From assembly GCA_902586195.1 (NCBI GenBank), contig CACIGF010000001.1, forward strand, positions 278,243 through 342,242: a stretch of DNA of 64,000 bases, in the 5' to 3' direction. A program made the position numbers and the translations under genes. Under the pieces are notes generated by a model. The model was given only the letters and a program-made list of their open reading frames with translations, searched no databases and was not told the origin of the DNA. The DNA is from an uncultured beta proteobacterium. Its GTDB lineage: Bacteria; Pseudomonadota; Gammaproteobacteria; Burkholderiales; Burkholderiaceae_A. Shown here one piece after another: positions 55,727 through 64,000 of this stretch; the stretch's first letter is position 1; each line of letters starts with the position of its first letter.

Positions 55727-56500
55727 ATGATGCAAAGCAAAACTGTATTGATGGAATTAGAAACAGTAAACTCGTCTGACACGCAAAAGCCATGGACTAT
55801 GGAGGAGTTTGAAGATCTTTTGAAACAAAAAGGTACGAGCTACCATATTTACCACCCATTTCATGTGATGATGGCAGAGGGTAAACTTAGTAAAGAACAG
55901 TTACAGGGTTGGGTGGCCAATCGATTTTATTATCAAATCAGTATTCCGGTGAAAGACGCCGCAATTTTGTCAAACTGTCCTCATCCTGAGATTAGAAAAG
56001 AATGGATACAAAGAATCTTAGACCACGATGGATTTGAAGACGACGCTGGAGGAATTGAGGCATGGATTGGATTGGGAAAGGCAGTTGGACTTTCTCGAGA
56101 GGAGGTTGTGAGTTTAAAATTTGTTGCGCCCGCAGCCCGTTTTGCCGTGGATGCATACGTTAATTTTGCAAGGCGTGCGTCCTGGCAGGAGTCGATTGCT
56201 TCAAGCCTGACAGAGCTTTTTGCTCCTCATATTCACCAGCAAAGGCTAGATACCTGGCCCGAGAAATATCCATGGGTTGATGCTGAAGGAATGAAGTATT
56301 TTAAATACCGTCTTGGTCAAGCACGCAGAGATGTTCAACATGGGCTTGAGGTTACGAAGACATTTTTTAGCCAATCGAGAGCACTTCAAGAAAAGGCCCT
56401 GGAAATTCTTCAGTTTAAGCTTGATGTTCTCTGGGCTCTTGCCGATGCTATTATGCTCCAACAATGCGAAATAGAAATCAAAGGGGCAAAGTTAAAATGA
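55727..56500 (+). CDS. pqqC: Pyrroloquinoline-quinone synthase PqqC
   Basis: Catalyses the final ring closure and eight-electron oxidation giving PQQ. 257 residues from the ATG at 55727 (the adjacent ATG at 55730 is equivalent), chosen over an upstream start inside pqqB. The haem-oxygenase-like fold shows [36 protein letters not shown] and [10 protein letters not shown], all typical active-site segments. Overlaps pqqD by ATGA. Confidence 0.96.
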   Translation: MMQSKTVLMELETVNSSDTQKPWTMEEFEDLLKQKGTSYHIYHPFHVMMAEGKLSKEQLQGWVANRFYYQISIPVKDAAILSNCPHPEIRKEWIQRILDHDGFEDDAGGIEAWIGLGKAVGLSREEVVSLKFVAPAARFAVDAYVNFARRASWQESIASSLTELFAPHIHQQRLDTWPEKYPWVDAEGMKYFKYRLGQARRDVQHGLEVTKTFFSQSRALQEKALEILQFKLDVLWALADAIMLQQCEIEIKGAKLK

Positions 56501-56805
56501 GTGGTCCCGCTAAGGATGATATACCTTGTCTTTCAAAATTGTATCGGTTGCAGTGGGAAAAGGCGCAGGATGCGTATGTTCTTCTTTACCCGGAGGGTAT
56601 GGTGAAATTAAACGAGAGTGCGGGAGAGATATTAAGCAGAGTGGATGGTACTAAGTCTATTTCGTCCATTACGGAAGAGCTCGAGAAGAAATTCGGGGTA
56701 TCTGATCTTTTAAATGATGTTCTTTCCTTCGTTGAATTGGCAAGCCAACAAGGTTGGTTGATATCAGACAATGCAAATAGAGAGGAAAAAGTTGACGACA
56801 AGTAG
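56497..56805 (+). CDS. pqqD: PQQ biosynthesis peptide chaperone PqqD
   Basis: Small winged-helix RiPP recognition element that presents PqqA to PqqE. 102 residues from the ATG at 56497, which overlaps the pqqC stop. It has [31 protein letters not shown] and the usual C-terminal half. An upstream frame start within pqqC is rejected. Separate from pqqC and pqqE here; the three overlap only at their ends. Confidence 0.94.
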   Translation: MSGPAKDDIPCLSKLYRLQWEKAQDAYVLLYPEGMVKLNESAGEILSRVDGTKSISSITEELEKKFGVSDLLNDVLSFVELASQQGWLISDNANREEKVDDK

Positions 56806-58006
56806 AGAAGGAATAGATCCACCACTTTGGTTGCTTGCAGAAGTAACGTACAGATGTCCGTTACATTGTGTGTTTTGTTACAACCCAGTTGATTATGCAA
56901 AACAACATAAGGAGTTGACCACCGATGAGTGGTTAAGTGTGCTTAATCAGGGTAGAGAGATGGGAGCCGCCCAGTTAGGTCTTTCAGGTGGAGAACCGCT
57001 GTTGCGAGATGATCTAGAGGTTATCGTTAAAGAGGGAAGGAAGCTTGGTTATTACATTAATTTGATTACATCAGGTATCGGGTTGAGTGAAGCCCGAATT
57101 AAGGATTTAAAAGAGGCCGGGGTAGATCATATTCAGTTGTCTTTCCAGGATAGCACTCGGGAAATGAATGACTTTTTGTCTAGTACAAAAACGTTTGATT
57201 TGAAAAATAAAGTTGCCAGACTTATCAAAAAATATGAGTATCCAATGGTTTTGAATTGTGTTTTGCACAAGCTTAACATTGACCATATAGAAGAGATTCT
57301 CAGTATGGCGGAGTCAATGGGAGCAGAGTATGTCGAACTGGCAAACACACAATTTTATTCATGGGCTAGTTTAAATAAAAAGCAATTGATGCCGACCAAA
57401 ATGCAACTTGAGAAGGCAGAGTCTGTTACAAAAAAATTTCGCGACAGGCTAGGGAATAAAATGAAAATTTATTTTGTAATGCCTGATTATTACAGTACGC
57501 GGCCAAAAAAGTGTATGAATGGATGGGGTAACGTCTTCGTAACAGTTCAGGCTGATGGAACCGTTCTGCCATGTCACGTTGCTAGTATGTTGCCAAATAT
57601 TGAATTCGAGAATATCAAGAGCGCTTCCTTAGAGTCAATTTGGTACGATTCTCCCTCGTTTAATCTTTTTAGAGGGGATAGTTGGATGAAAGAGCCTTGC
57701 AAAACATGTCCTGAGAAGGAAAATGATTTGGGAGGATGCCGTTGTCAAGCTTACATGCTTGCTGGAGACCCTACTTTAACAGACCCCATATGTGATAAAA
57801 GTCCTCATCATCATATCGTTAAGCAGGTTGTTAAAGATGCTGAAAACTTTTCACCTGAAGAAAAACCGATTATTTTTCGAACAGATGGTGAGTCTCGAAG
57901 ACTGATTTCAGAGAAAAATGCTGGCAGTTTAAATATTGAAGAATCTAGGTTATTCGAAGATGGTGTTGTGGCAAGTTCTGATAAATCTCGTGTAGGTAGT
58001 ATCTAA
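56771..58006 (+). CDS. pqqE: Radical SAM PqqA peptide cyclase PqqE
   Basis: Links the Glu and Tyr side chains of PqqA. Up to 411 residues. The radical SAM cluster is CPLHCVFC (C29, C33, C36), and LGLSGGEPLLR is the SAM-binding segment. The SPASM auxiliary-cluster cysteines are in LPCHVAS, EPCKTCPE, GCRCQAYM and PICDKS. The C-terminal tail of about 40 residues is longer than usual and low in features. The ATG at 56771 overlaps pqqD by 35 bases. A TTG at 56792 with GAGAGG just upstream may be the real start. Confidence 0.95.
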   Translation: MQIERKKLTTSREGIDPPLWLLAEVTYRCPLHCVFCYNPVDYAKQHKELTTDEWLSVLNQGREMGAAQLGLSGGEPLLRDDLEVIVKEGRKLGYYINLITSGIGLSEARIKDLKEAGVDHIQLSFQDSTREMNDFLSSTKTFDLKNKVARLIKKYEYPMVLNCVLHKLNIDHIEEILSMAESMGAEYVELANTQFYSWASLNKKQLMPTKMQLEKAESVTKKFRDRLGNKMKIYFVMPDYYSTRPKKCMNGWGNVFVTVQADGTVLPCHVASMLPNIEFENIKSASLESIWYDSPSFNLFRGDSWMKEPCKTCPEKENDLGGCRCQAYMLAGDPTLTDPICDKSPHHHIVKQVVKDAENFSPEEKPIIFRTDGESRRLISEKNAGSLNIEESRLFEDGVVASSDKSRVGSI

Positions 58007-58028
58007 GTTATTGAAAATGTTTGCTTAG

Positions 58029-58955
58029 ATGACTGAAAACTCCTTTGCTATTGAATTAACCGATGTCACAAAACGCTATGCAGATACATTGGCAACTGAT
58101 TCTATATCCTTTAGGGTGAAGGAGACAGAATTTTTTGGTCTGTTGGGCCCTAATGGTGCCGGTAAAACAACCACAATCAACATGATGGCCTCAATTTTGA
58201 AACCAACCGAGGGTGAGGTGCGGATTTTCGGGGTTGATGTTAAAAAACAACCGGTAGAAGTAAAAAAAATTATCGGCCTTGTTTTTCAAGACTCTGCATT
58301 AGATCGGCAATTAACAGTCAGAGAAAACCTTATCTTTGCGGGTATGTTGCATGGTTTAAAAAAAGATTTGATAGAGAAACGATTAATTGAATTTTTGACT
58401 TTGTTTGGTCTTAAGGATAAAAAAGACAAACCTGTTGGGTCGCTATCTGGCGGGCAACGACGGGGGGTTGATATAGCTAGAGGAGTAATCCATCATCCGC
58501 GGGTCCTGTTTCTCGATGAACCCACAATAGGCTTAGACGTTTCGGCCCGAGTGAGAATTTGGCGATTTATTCACAAATTGCGAAAATCTAACAAGATCAC
58601 CGTTGTTCTTACGACACATTATCTTGAGGAAGCGGAAAGCTGTGACAATGTATGTTTTATCGACAAGGGAAAGATTGTTTTAGCTGGAAAACCCGACGCT
58701 CTTGTCAAAGAATTCGATTCCGAAATTCTTGAAATTGAGTCGTCAGATATTGATGGGTTGTACCCTTCTCTTGAAGCTTTTCTTGGTGAGGGCAGGGTTG
58801 ATTTTAAAACTGCATATTTCAAAGTAGCCAAAAACAAAGAAACATTTGTTTCTCAAAAACTTGATCAAATAAAAAATGAATTTTCCAGTAGCGTGACGAG
58901 AGTTTCTATTCGTCCAATCAATCTGAATGATGTTTTTCTTTGGGTTAATACATGA
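58029..58955 (+). CDS. ABC transporter ATP-binding protein, PQQ-associated
   Basis: 308 residues. Walker A GPNGAGKT (40-47), Q-loop VFQDS, signature LSGGQ (139-143), Walker B VLFLDEP (159-165), and switch His in TTHYLEE. It starts 23 bases after pqqE and overlaps the permease gene by 4 bases. ABC pairs of this kind accompany PQQ synthesis and PQQ-dependent alcohol dehydrogenases; the substrate is not established. I see no substrate-binding protein next to it, so export is as likely as import. Confidence 0.9.
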   Translation: MTENSFAIELTDVTKRYADTLATDSISFRVKETEFFGLLGPNGAGKTTTINMMASILKPTEGEVRIFGVDVKKQPVEVKKIIGLVFQDSALDRQLTVRENLIFAGMLHGLKKDLIEKRLIEFLTLFGLKDKKDKPVGSLSGGQRRGVDIARGVIHHPRVLFLDEPTIGLDVSARVRIWRFIHKLRKSNKITVVLTTHYLEEAESCDNVCFIDKGKIVLAGKPDALVKEFDSEILEIESSDIDGLYPSLEAFLGEGRVDFKTAYFKVAKNKETFVSQKLDQIKNEFSSSVTRVSIRPINLNDVFLWVNT

Positions 58956-59746
58956 GTTTCTTTAAACCCGTATATGCTGTTATTCAAAGGGATTTGATTA
59001 AATTTTCTAGACAGAAAGGCAGAGTACTGTCTTCTTTGGTGAGACCGCTTATTTGGTTAGTGGTAATTGGTGCCGGATTTAATTCTATTGTCGTTACAGG
59101 CGGGAATGATTATTTTGAATTTTTGGTACCTGGTGTTCTAGGAATGACAATATTGTTCGGAGCACTGTTAGGTTCTCTCTCTATGGTGTACGAAAAGGAG
59201 TCTGGAGTGATGAGGATGATTCTTGTCTCCCCTCTGACGCACAGGAGAATTGTATTTGCAAAAATGGCTGCTGCCACGTGTTCGGCGATTATACAGGCTA
59301 CGTTATTGATAGCCGTGCTTTTAGCTCTGGGTTACATAGATTTTTCTGTAGATTGGCTTTTAGTAGCAGTTGGAATCTCGATCCTCGCTGTCACTTGTTC
59401 AGGAATTGGTATGCTAGTCGCAGCATTTTCAAAAACGCTTGATAACTTCGCAGCAATCATGAATTTTGTGATTTTCCCAGTTTTCTTTTTGTCTGGGTCA
59501 CTCTATCCAATTACCAATTTACCGTATGCATTAAAACTACTAGCTCAGGCAAATCCTTACACATATGGCGTTGATATCCTAAAGCATGGAATACTTGTTC
59601 CTAATGGAGGGACGTCTGACATCTCCTTGATTGTCAGTTTTTTAGTTTTAATTGGATTCACCGTAGCGGCATTTTTTATTGCAAGTTGGCGTTTCTCCCT
59701 GGAAGACACTACATCTATCTGGTTTCCACGTCAGAGAAAAAAGTAG
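58952..59746 (+). CDS. ABC-2 type permease, PQQ-associated
   Basis: Membrane partner of the preceding ATPase. 264 residues with about six helices and the ABC-2 features GVLGMTILFGALLGSLSMVYEKESGVMRMILVSP and VFFLSGSLYPITNLP. Translation is coupled to the ATPase gene by ATGA. The family is that of the permease found with PQQ alcohol-oxidation genes (PedC-like). Confidence 0.9.
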   Translation: MSFFKPVYAVIQRDLIKFSRQKGRVLSSLVRPLIWLVVIGAGFNSIVVTGGNDYFEFLVPGVLGMTILFGALLGSLSMVYEKESGVMRMILVSPLTHRRIVFAKMAAATCSAIIQATLLIAVLLALGYIDFSVDWLLVAVGISILAVTCSGIGMLVAAFSKTLDNFAAIMNFVIFPVFFLSGSLYPITNLPYALKLLAQANPYTYGVDILKHGILVPNGGTSDISLIVSFLVLIGFTVAAFFIASWRFSLEDTTSIWFPRQRKK

Positions 59747-59863
59747 GCATTGCAGAGTTAATTTTTAAAAAAACCTCAAAAATAAGGGTTTATACTGACT
59801 ATTTTTTAAAAAAAGTACATTTCTCTGTTAAACTGTTGTGCATTGCAATATGTAGGAAAAATT

Positions 59864-61177
59864 GTGGAAAAAATAGTGATTGTAGGAGGTGGTGCTGCTG
59901 GGTTGGAGTTAGCAATTAAGTTGGGGCGAAAATTGGGTGGCACTGACATTGCAGAAATCCTACTGTTGGATAAAGAAAGAATCCACTTTTGGAAACCTCA
60001 TCTACATGAATTGGCAACTGGTTCCATTTCACTTGATAGTCATTGCGCAGATTATCTTTCTCTAGCACGCGAAAATAATTTTTCATTTTACGAAGCTGAA
60101 GTAAATGGTATAGACCGGGAAAAAAAAGTTGTTCGTGTTAAACCGAATTTCGATGAAAACGGACGAGAATTAACACCTACGTGCGAAATTCCTTATTCTA
60201 AGTTAGTTTTAGCTATTGGCAGCAAATCGAATGATTTTGGAGTTTTTGGAGCGAAAGAGTTTTCTTTTAGCCTTGATTCATTCAATGATGCCGTTTCATT
60301 TCAAAAAAACTTAGTAAATGCATTTTTAAGAGCAAGTGCGATGATTAACCAGGGCAAAAAGCTAGGTGAGGAACAACTAAAGATTGCTATAGTCGGTGCT
60401 GGCGCAACAGGCGTTGAATTAGCGTCAGAGTTAAGTAACGCAATGCATACGTTAGCGGCATACGGTTATAAAGCGGTGGAAAAACAATGCGAACTTCAAA
60501 TTACTGTAATTGAGGCAAGCGAAAGAATTCTTAAAAACCTTCCTGAGGGTATTTCGGAAAAGGTCAATTCGATTTTAAGAAAGCGAGGAGTCAAAGTTCT
60601 TAAGAATTCAAATGTAACGAGAGTGTCTGAAAAGGGGCTGTCGTTGAGCACCGGTGAGTTTATTCCTGCTGAGTTAGTTGTATGGGCTGCGGGGATAAAG
60701 TGCGCAAGTTTTTTATCTGGTATTGGGCTTGAAACGAACGAGTTAAATCAAATAATTACCAACACAAAACTTCAATCAATTGGTGATAAAAATATCTACA
60801 CGGTTGGTGATTGTGGTTGCGTTCCATGGATTGATGGCCCTTTGCCATTTGTTCCGCCCAGAGCTCAAGCAGCTAGCCAACAAGCTAAGTATTTGTCAGA
60901 TCAATTTCAAAGTGAGCTCAATGGTAAAGAGAGTAAACCATGGAGATACATTGATTTCGGTTCGTTGGTTTCCTTAGGCAGATACAGTACAGTTGGAAGT
61001 TTGATGGCGGGTTTTTCTAACAAAGCATTTTTTTTAGAAGGGGTTTTTGCAAAATTCATGTATGTAATGCTTTACAAGATGCACGAGTATTCAGTGCGCG
61101 GTTTTTTTAAAACATTACTTCTAAACATCAGTAGAGGTTTTTTTTCGCAAACAAAATCGCGAATAAAATTACATTAA
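59864..61177 (+). CDS. ndh: Type II NADH dehydrogenase-like FAD oxidoreductase
   Basis: Single-subunit membrane-associated flavoprotein that would oxidise NADH and reduce quinone without pumping protons. 437 residues from the GTG at 59864, chosen because TAGGA lies 6 bases before it and the FAD motif (KIVIVGGGAAGLELA) then starts at residue 3. A TTG seven codons upstream is the alternative. Second nucleotide motif AIVGAGATGVELASEL; FAD-binding TVGDCG; C-terminal amphipathic or hydrophobic tail for membrane contact. It could recycle NADH made by formate dehydrogenase. It lies 117 bases after the ABC genes. Confidence 0.9.
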   Translation: MEKIVIVGGGAAGLELAIKLGRKLGGTDIAEILLLDKERIHFWKPHLHELATGSISLDSHCADYLSLARENNFSFYEAEVNGIDREKKVVRVKPNFDENGRELTPTCEIPYSKLVLAIGSKSNDFGVFGAKEFSFSLDSFNDAVSFQKNLVNAFLRASAMINQGKKLGEEQLKIAIVGAGATGVELASELSNAMHTLAAYGYKAVEKQCELQITVIEASERILKNLPEGISEKVNSILRKRGVKVLKNSNVTRVSEKGLSLSTGEFIPAELVVWAAGIKCASFLSGIGLETNELNQIITNTKLQSIGDKNIYTVGDCGCVPWIDGPLPFVPPRAQAASQQAKYLSDQFQSELNGKESKPWRYIDFGSLVSLGRYSTVGSLMAGFSNKAFFLEGVFAKFMYVMLYKMHEYSVRGFFKTLLLNISRGFFSQTKSRIKLH

Positions 61178-61195
61178 AAAATTTCTTGCGTAGGG

Positions 61196-62170
61196 TTAAA
61201 TTCGTTCTCCGAGGTAGAACCACTCCTGGCCAGGCTCAGCGTTTTGGTTAGGAAATACAATGAAACAGTCTTTTGGTGCTCTTAATTCTTTTCCTTGTTC
61301 ATTTATGCTGATAATTTCATTTTTCTCGATTTTCATAAATGTTTTCCAGTTTTTGGTAAATTTGTCGCCTTGTGAAATTTTGTCGATAACATCGAAAAGG
61401 CTTATGTAGTTTACTTTTCGACTCTTTACCACCGAATTCGGTCTTCCGTCAGTCATGCGAAGAAACCTCAAAATATTCAAAATAGCGTTTTCTCCAACAA
61501 GGGGAGCAGAGACTTCTTCGTGTTGTCCGCATTCTAAAGTAATAGCCAACGCTCCCTTACTGCGGGCATATTCAGTCGTACCGTCTCCATATTTCTCGTC
61601 ATAGTTCAAGGAGAATGGCGGGTTCAATACGCGATCTCTTTTTCTTCTGTTTTGCACTCCCCGGGTGTAAGTTTCGCTCCAGTTTGCAATGACGGTTTTA
61701 ACATCTAAAGCTGATACAAGTTGAGTCTCGGATGTGTAAACTTTTTCTTCGTTTGCGACGAAAGCCTTTTTATCTCCTGAGGTGTTTCCTATTAAAGCGA
61801 ACGGCTCTACACCATTTAAGAAAGAGTGAAGGTCAAGTAATATGTCGCATTCCTCTAGAATCGGGCATAAGATATCGTTAAGTTCGTCTTCAAAATCATT
61901 TCTGGTGGGACCTTTCGGGTAGAAAGCTCTATTTAAGTTTCTATCGCCATTGCGCGTGCCTCTCATAGCAGCTAAAGGGTTGCTTATGGGTACAAAGGTG
62001 ACTTTCCCTAAAGTTATGTTAACTAATTGATTTTGAATGCGATTTATAACATTATTGATTGCCAAAGTACCGCAACATTCATTACCATGAACTCTTCCCA
62101 GAACTAATACCTTTGGGCCTGGTTTTAAACCAAAAAAAGAGTGGGTTTCTATGTGAAGATGGTTTATCAT
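61196..62170 (-). CDS. Succinylglutamate desuccinylase/aspartoacylase-family zinc hydrolase
   Basis: 324 residues of the M14-like AstE/AspA fold. Zinc ligands H28 and E31 (GRVHGNECCG) and H115 (LDLHSF); the RNLNRAF arginine motif binds the carboxylate substrate. There are no other arginine-degradation (ast) genes here, so arginine catabolism is unlikely to be its role. An N-acyl amino acid or related substrate is possible. It is divergent from mtkA and convergent with the ndh-like gene. Confidence 0.82.
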   Translation of the reverse strand: MINHLHIETHSFFGLKPGPKVLVLGRVHGNECCGTLAINNVINRIQNQLVNITLGKVTFVPISNPLAAMRGTRNGDRNLNRAFYPKGPTRNDFEDELNDILCPILEECDILLDLHSFLNGVEPFALIGNTSGDKKAFVANEEKVYTSETQLVSALDVKTVIANWSETYTRGVQNRRKRDRVLNPPFSLNYDEKYGDGTTEYARSKGALAITLECGQHEEVSAPLVGENAILNILRFLRMTDGRPNSVVKSRKVNYISLFDVIDKISQGDKFTKNWKTFMKIEKNEIISINEQGKELRAPKDCFIVFPNQNAEPGQEWFYLGERI

Positions 62171-62239
62171 AAATACTTTTTTCAGGATTCCAGCGTTATT
62201 AGGAGTCTAACGTATAAGGTTATATCTAGGGAGTGATTG

Positions 62240-63394
62240 TTGAATATTCATGAATATCAAGCAAAAGAATTGTTAGCTCGTTTTGGAGTGACGGTTCCAC
62301 AGGGGCGAGTTGCATATACAGCTGAGCAGGCATCTTTTGCTGCAAGTGAGCTAGGAGGTTGGCATTGGGCAGTAAAGGCTCAAATTCACTCTGGTGCACG
62401 TGGAAAGGCCGGTGGTGTAAAACTATGTAAAACTTACAACGAGGTTCAAGAGGCGGCCGCAGAGCTTTTGGGTAACAGGCTTGTAACGGTTCAGACAGGC
62501 TCGGAAGGCAAGTTATGCGAGAGAGTTTATATCGAAGTTGCGGAACCTTTTATTAAAGAATTGTATTTGGGTTTTGTTCTAGACAGAAAAGCCGAGCGCA
62601 TACGTGTAATAGCATCCGCCGAAGGGGGGATGGAAATAGAGGAGCTTGCTGAATCTGCACCAGAGAAAATCTTGCAGGTTTTGGTTGAACCTGCAGTTGG
62701 TTTACAACAATTTCAAGCTAGAGAATTAGCATTTGGGTTGGGTTTGAATATCAAGCAAGTCCAGCGGGCCGTTGGGATTATTATGGGAGCTTACAGAGCT
62801 TTTAGAGACAAGGACGCAGAAATGTTGGAAATTAACCCAATGGTTGTAACGCAAGATGATCGGGTGGTTGCTTTGGATGCGAAAATGTCGTTTGATGAAA
62901 ATGCACTTTTTAGGTTGCCAGATATTTCAGAAATGAAAGACTTAGCCCAGGAAGACCCGCGGGAGGCCGAAGCAAGTCAGCACAACCTAAACTACGTTGG
63001 TTTAGACGGAAATATAGGATGTATCGTCAACGGAGCAGGACTAGCAATGGCGACTATGGATACAATAAAATATGCCGGGGGCAATCCAGCAAATTTTCTA
63101 GATGTTGGGGGTGGAGCATCTCCAGAAAGAGTAGCAAACGCTTTTAAACTTGTTCTTTCAGATAGTAATGTTGCTGTGATTCTAGTGAATATTTTCGCAG
63201 GTATAAACCGTTGCGATTGGATTGCAAAAGGAGTGGTGGATGCTGCAAAAGATCTCAGAGTTCCACTCGTAGTCCGATTAGCGGGAACCAACGTCAAAGA
63301 GGGGCAAAAAATTATAGATGAATCAGACTTGCCAATCATCAAAGCCGATACGTTATTGGAGGCCTGCATTAAGGCTGTTGAACAAGTTAAATAA
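62240..63394 (+). CDS. mtkA: Malate-CoA ligase (malate thiokinase) beta subunit
   Basis: ATP-grasp subunit forming malyl-CoA from malate, CoA and ATP in the serine cycle; a homologue of succinyl-CoA synthetase SucC. 384 residues. The TTG at 62240 is preferred: AGGGAG lies 6 bases before it and [11 protein letters not shown] is the family start; an adjacent TTG is at 62237. MtkA-type rather than SucC-type features are [50 protein letters not shown] and [10 protein letters not shown]. mtkB follows after 29 bases. SucC remains the alternative. Confidence 0.85.
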   Translation: MNIHEYQAKELLARFGVTVPQGRVAYTAEQASFAASELGGWHWAVKAQIHSGARGKAGGVKLCKTYNEVQEAAAELLGNRLVTVQTGSEGKLCERVYIEVAEPFIKELYLGFVLDRKAERIRVIASAEGGMEIEELAESAPEKILQVLVEPAVGLQQFQARELAFGLGLNIKQVQRAVGIIMGAYRAFRDKDAEMLEINPMVVTQDDRVVALDAKMSFDENALFRLPDISEMKDLAQEDPREAEASQHNLNYVGLDGNIGCIVNGAGLAMATMDTIKYAGGNPANFLDVGGGASPERVANAFKLVLSDSNVAVILVNIFAGINRCDWIAKGVVDAAKDLRVPLVVRLAGTNVKEGQKIIDESDLPIIKADTLLEACIKAVEQVK

Positions 63395-63423
63395 ACAAAC
63401 TCAGTCTAATAGGATGTGAAGCG

Positions 63424-64000
63424 ATGAGTATATTAATCGATGAAAAAACCCCTATAATCGTACAAGGATTTACTGGGGATAAGGCCACTTTTCATGCAGA
63501 TGAAATGATTAAATATGGCAGCAATGTTGTTGGTGGGGTCACACCTGGAAAAGGTGGCAACACCCATTTAGGAAAGCCCGTTTTTAATACTGTTAAGGAG
63601 GCTGTGTCTTCAACAGGAGCACAAGCAAGTTTAGCTTTTGTGCCACCCTCATATTCCGGGGATGCTTTAATGGAAGCTGCAGATGGAGGTTTGAGGTTAG
63701 TTTGTATTATTACTGATGGGATACCTTCGCAGGATATGATGCGAGTAAAACGATTTTTGAGAAGGTATCCAAAAGAAAAACGGACAATGGTTGTGGGGCC
63801 AAATTGTGCGGGAATCATCTCAGCAGGTAAGGCAATGTTAGGTATTATGCCCGGACATATTTATAAAAAGGGGTCCATTGGTATCGTATCAAGGTCTGGA
63901 ACATTAGGATATGAAGCCGCAGAGCAAGTCTCGAACGTTGGGCTTGGGGTGTCAACATCAGTAGGTATCGGTGGAGACCCGATCAATGGTTCTTCTTTTT
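63424..64000 (+). CDS. mtkB: Malate-CoA ligase alpha subunit (3' end beyond window)
   Basis: CoA-binding partner of mtkA; 192 codons are visible. It begins MSILIDEKTPIIVQGFTGDK and continues GSNVVGGVTPGKGG, ITDGIPSQDMMRVKRFLRRYPKEKRTMVVGPNCAG and GIMPGHIYKKGSIGIVSRSGTLGYEAA. The RRYPKEKRTMVVGPNCAG stretch is what I recall of malate thiokinase rather than SucD. The phosphohistidine lies beyond the edge. Other serine-cycle genes (for example mcl, ppc, sga, hpr) would be expected next but cannot be seen. Confidence 0.85.
   Translation, partial: MSILIDEKTPIIVQGFTGDKATFHADEMIKYGSNVVGGVTPGKGGNTHLGKPVFNTVKEAVSSTGAQASLAFVPPSYSGDALMEAADGGLRLVCIITDGIPSQDMMRVKRFLRRYPKEKRTMVVGPNCAGIISAGKAMLGIMPGHIYKKGSIGIVSRSGTLGYEAAEQVSNVGLGVSTSVGIGGDPINGSSF

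Noticed and set aside
63492..63818. Minus-strand open frame opposite mtkB
   Set aside because: Shadow of a strongly conserved gene on the other strand, with no family character of its own.
62237..64000. sucC-sucD (TCA-cycle succinyl-CoA ligase)
   Set aside because: The remembered malate thiokinase sequences match better over long stretches, and PQQ and formate dehydrogenase are nearby. Kept as the alternative because no alignment could be run.

Overview
The window reads as a compact, AT-rich proteobacterial chromosome, most likely a betaproteobacterium. Four signs point there: the block pyrG-kdsA-eno-ftsB; a double-length (tandem) UvrA; a BPSS1780-type membrane protein; and a two-component ferredoxin/FNR reductase of the CDP-6-deoxyglucoseen-reductase type. 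Genes are packed tightly, many overlap by 1-20 bases, and GTG/TTG starts are common. I see no insertion sequence, prophage, CRISPR array or rRNA. Only one stretch (43685-44092) exceeds 300 bases without a gene.

Region 1 (1-5990, minus strand): an SOS mutagenesis cassette, lexA-imuA-imuB-dnaE2, behind a perfect LexA box. dnaE2 runs off the left edge. Region 2 (6000-38950): core metabolism and information genes. These are ETF-ubiquinone oxidoreductase; pyrG/kdsA/eno/ftsB; hslO; a PHP phosphoesterase; trpS/dapA/bamC plus a metallo-beta-lactamase-fold hydrolase; a membrane protein and homoserine kinase; alaS/tusA; a ferredoxin-FNR reductase; lptF/lptG; pepA/holC/valS; tandem uvrA; a quinone oxidoreductase; and glnS. 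The glnS gene appears to start at an AUA codon. Region 3 (39007-45457): polA, tRNA-Thr(CGU) overlapping the end of ispH, rpmB/rpmG, a Tat-exported HiPIP, and glutathione reductase.

Region 4 (45495-64000) is a one-carbon and PQQ island. It holds a LysR regulator, a two-subunit NAD-dependent molybdenum/tungsten formate dehydrogenase, and a two-component system co-oriented with an S33 peptidase. Next come pqqA-B-C-D-E with a hairpin between pqqA and pqqB, a PQQ-associated ABC transporter, a type II NADH dehydrogenase-like flavoprotein and a zinc deacylase. Last are the two malate-CoA ligase genes mtkA and mtkB (the latter cut by the right edge).

Together these suggest a methylotroph or alcohol oxidiser. 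PQQ would serve a periplasmic alcohol dehydrogenase encoded elsewhere, formate would be oxidised to CO2 with NADH production, and carbon would be assimilated by the serine cycle, of which malate thiokinase is a hallmark. The alcohol dehydrogenase and the rest of the serine cycle are not in this window, so the lifestyle is an inference.
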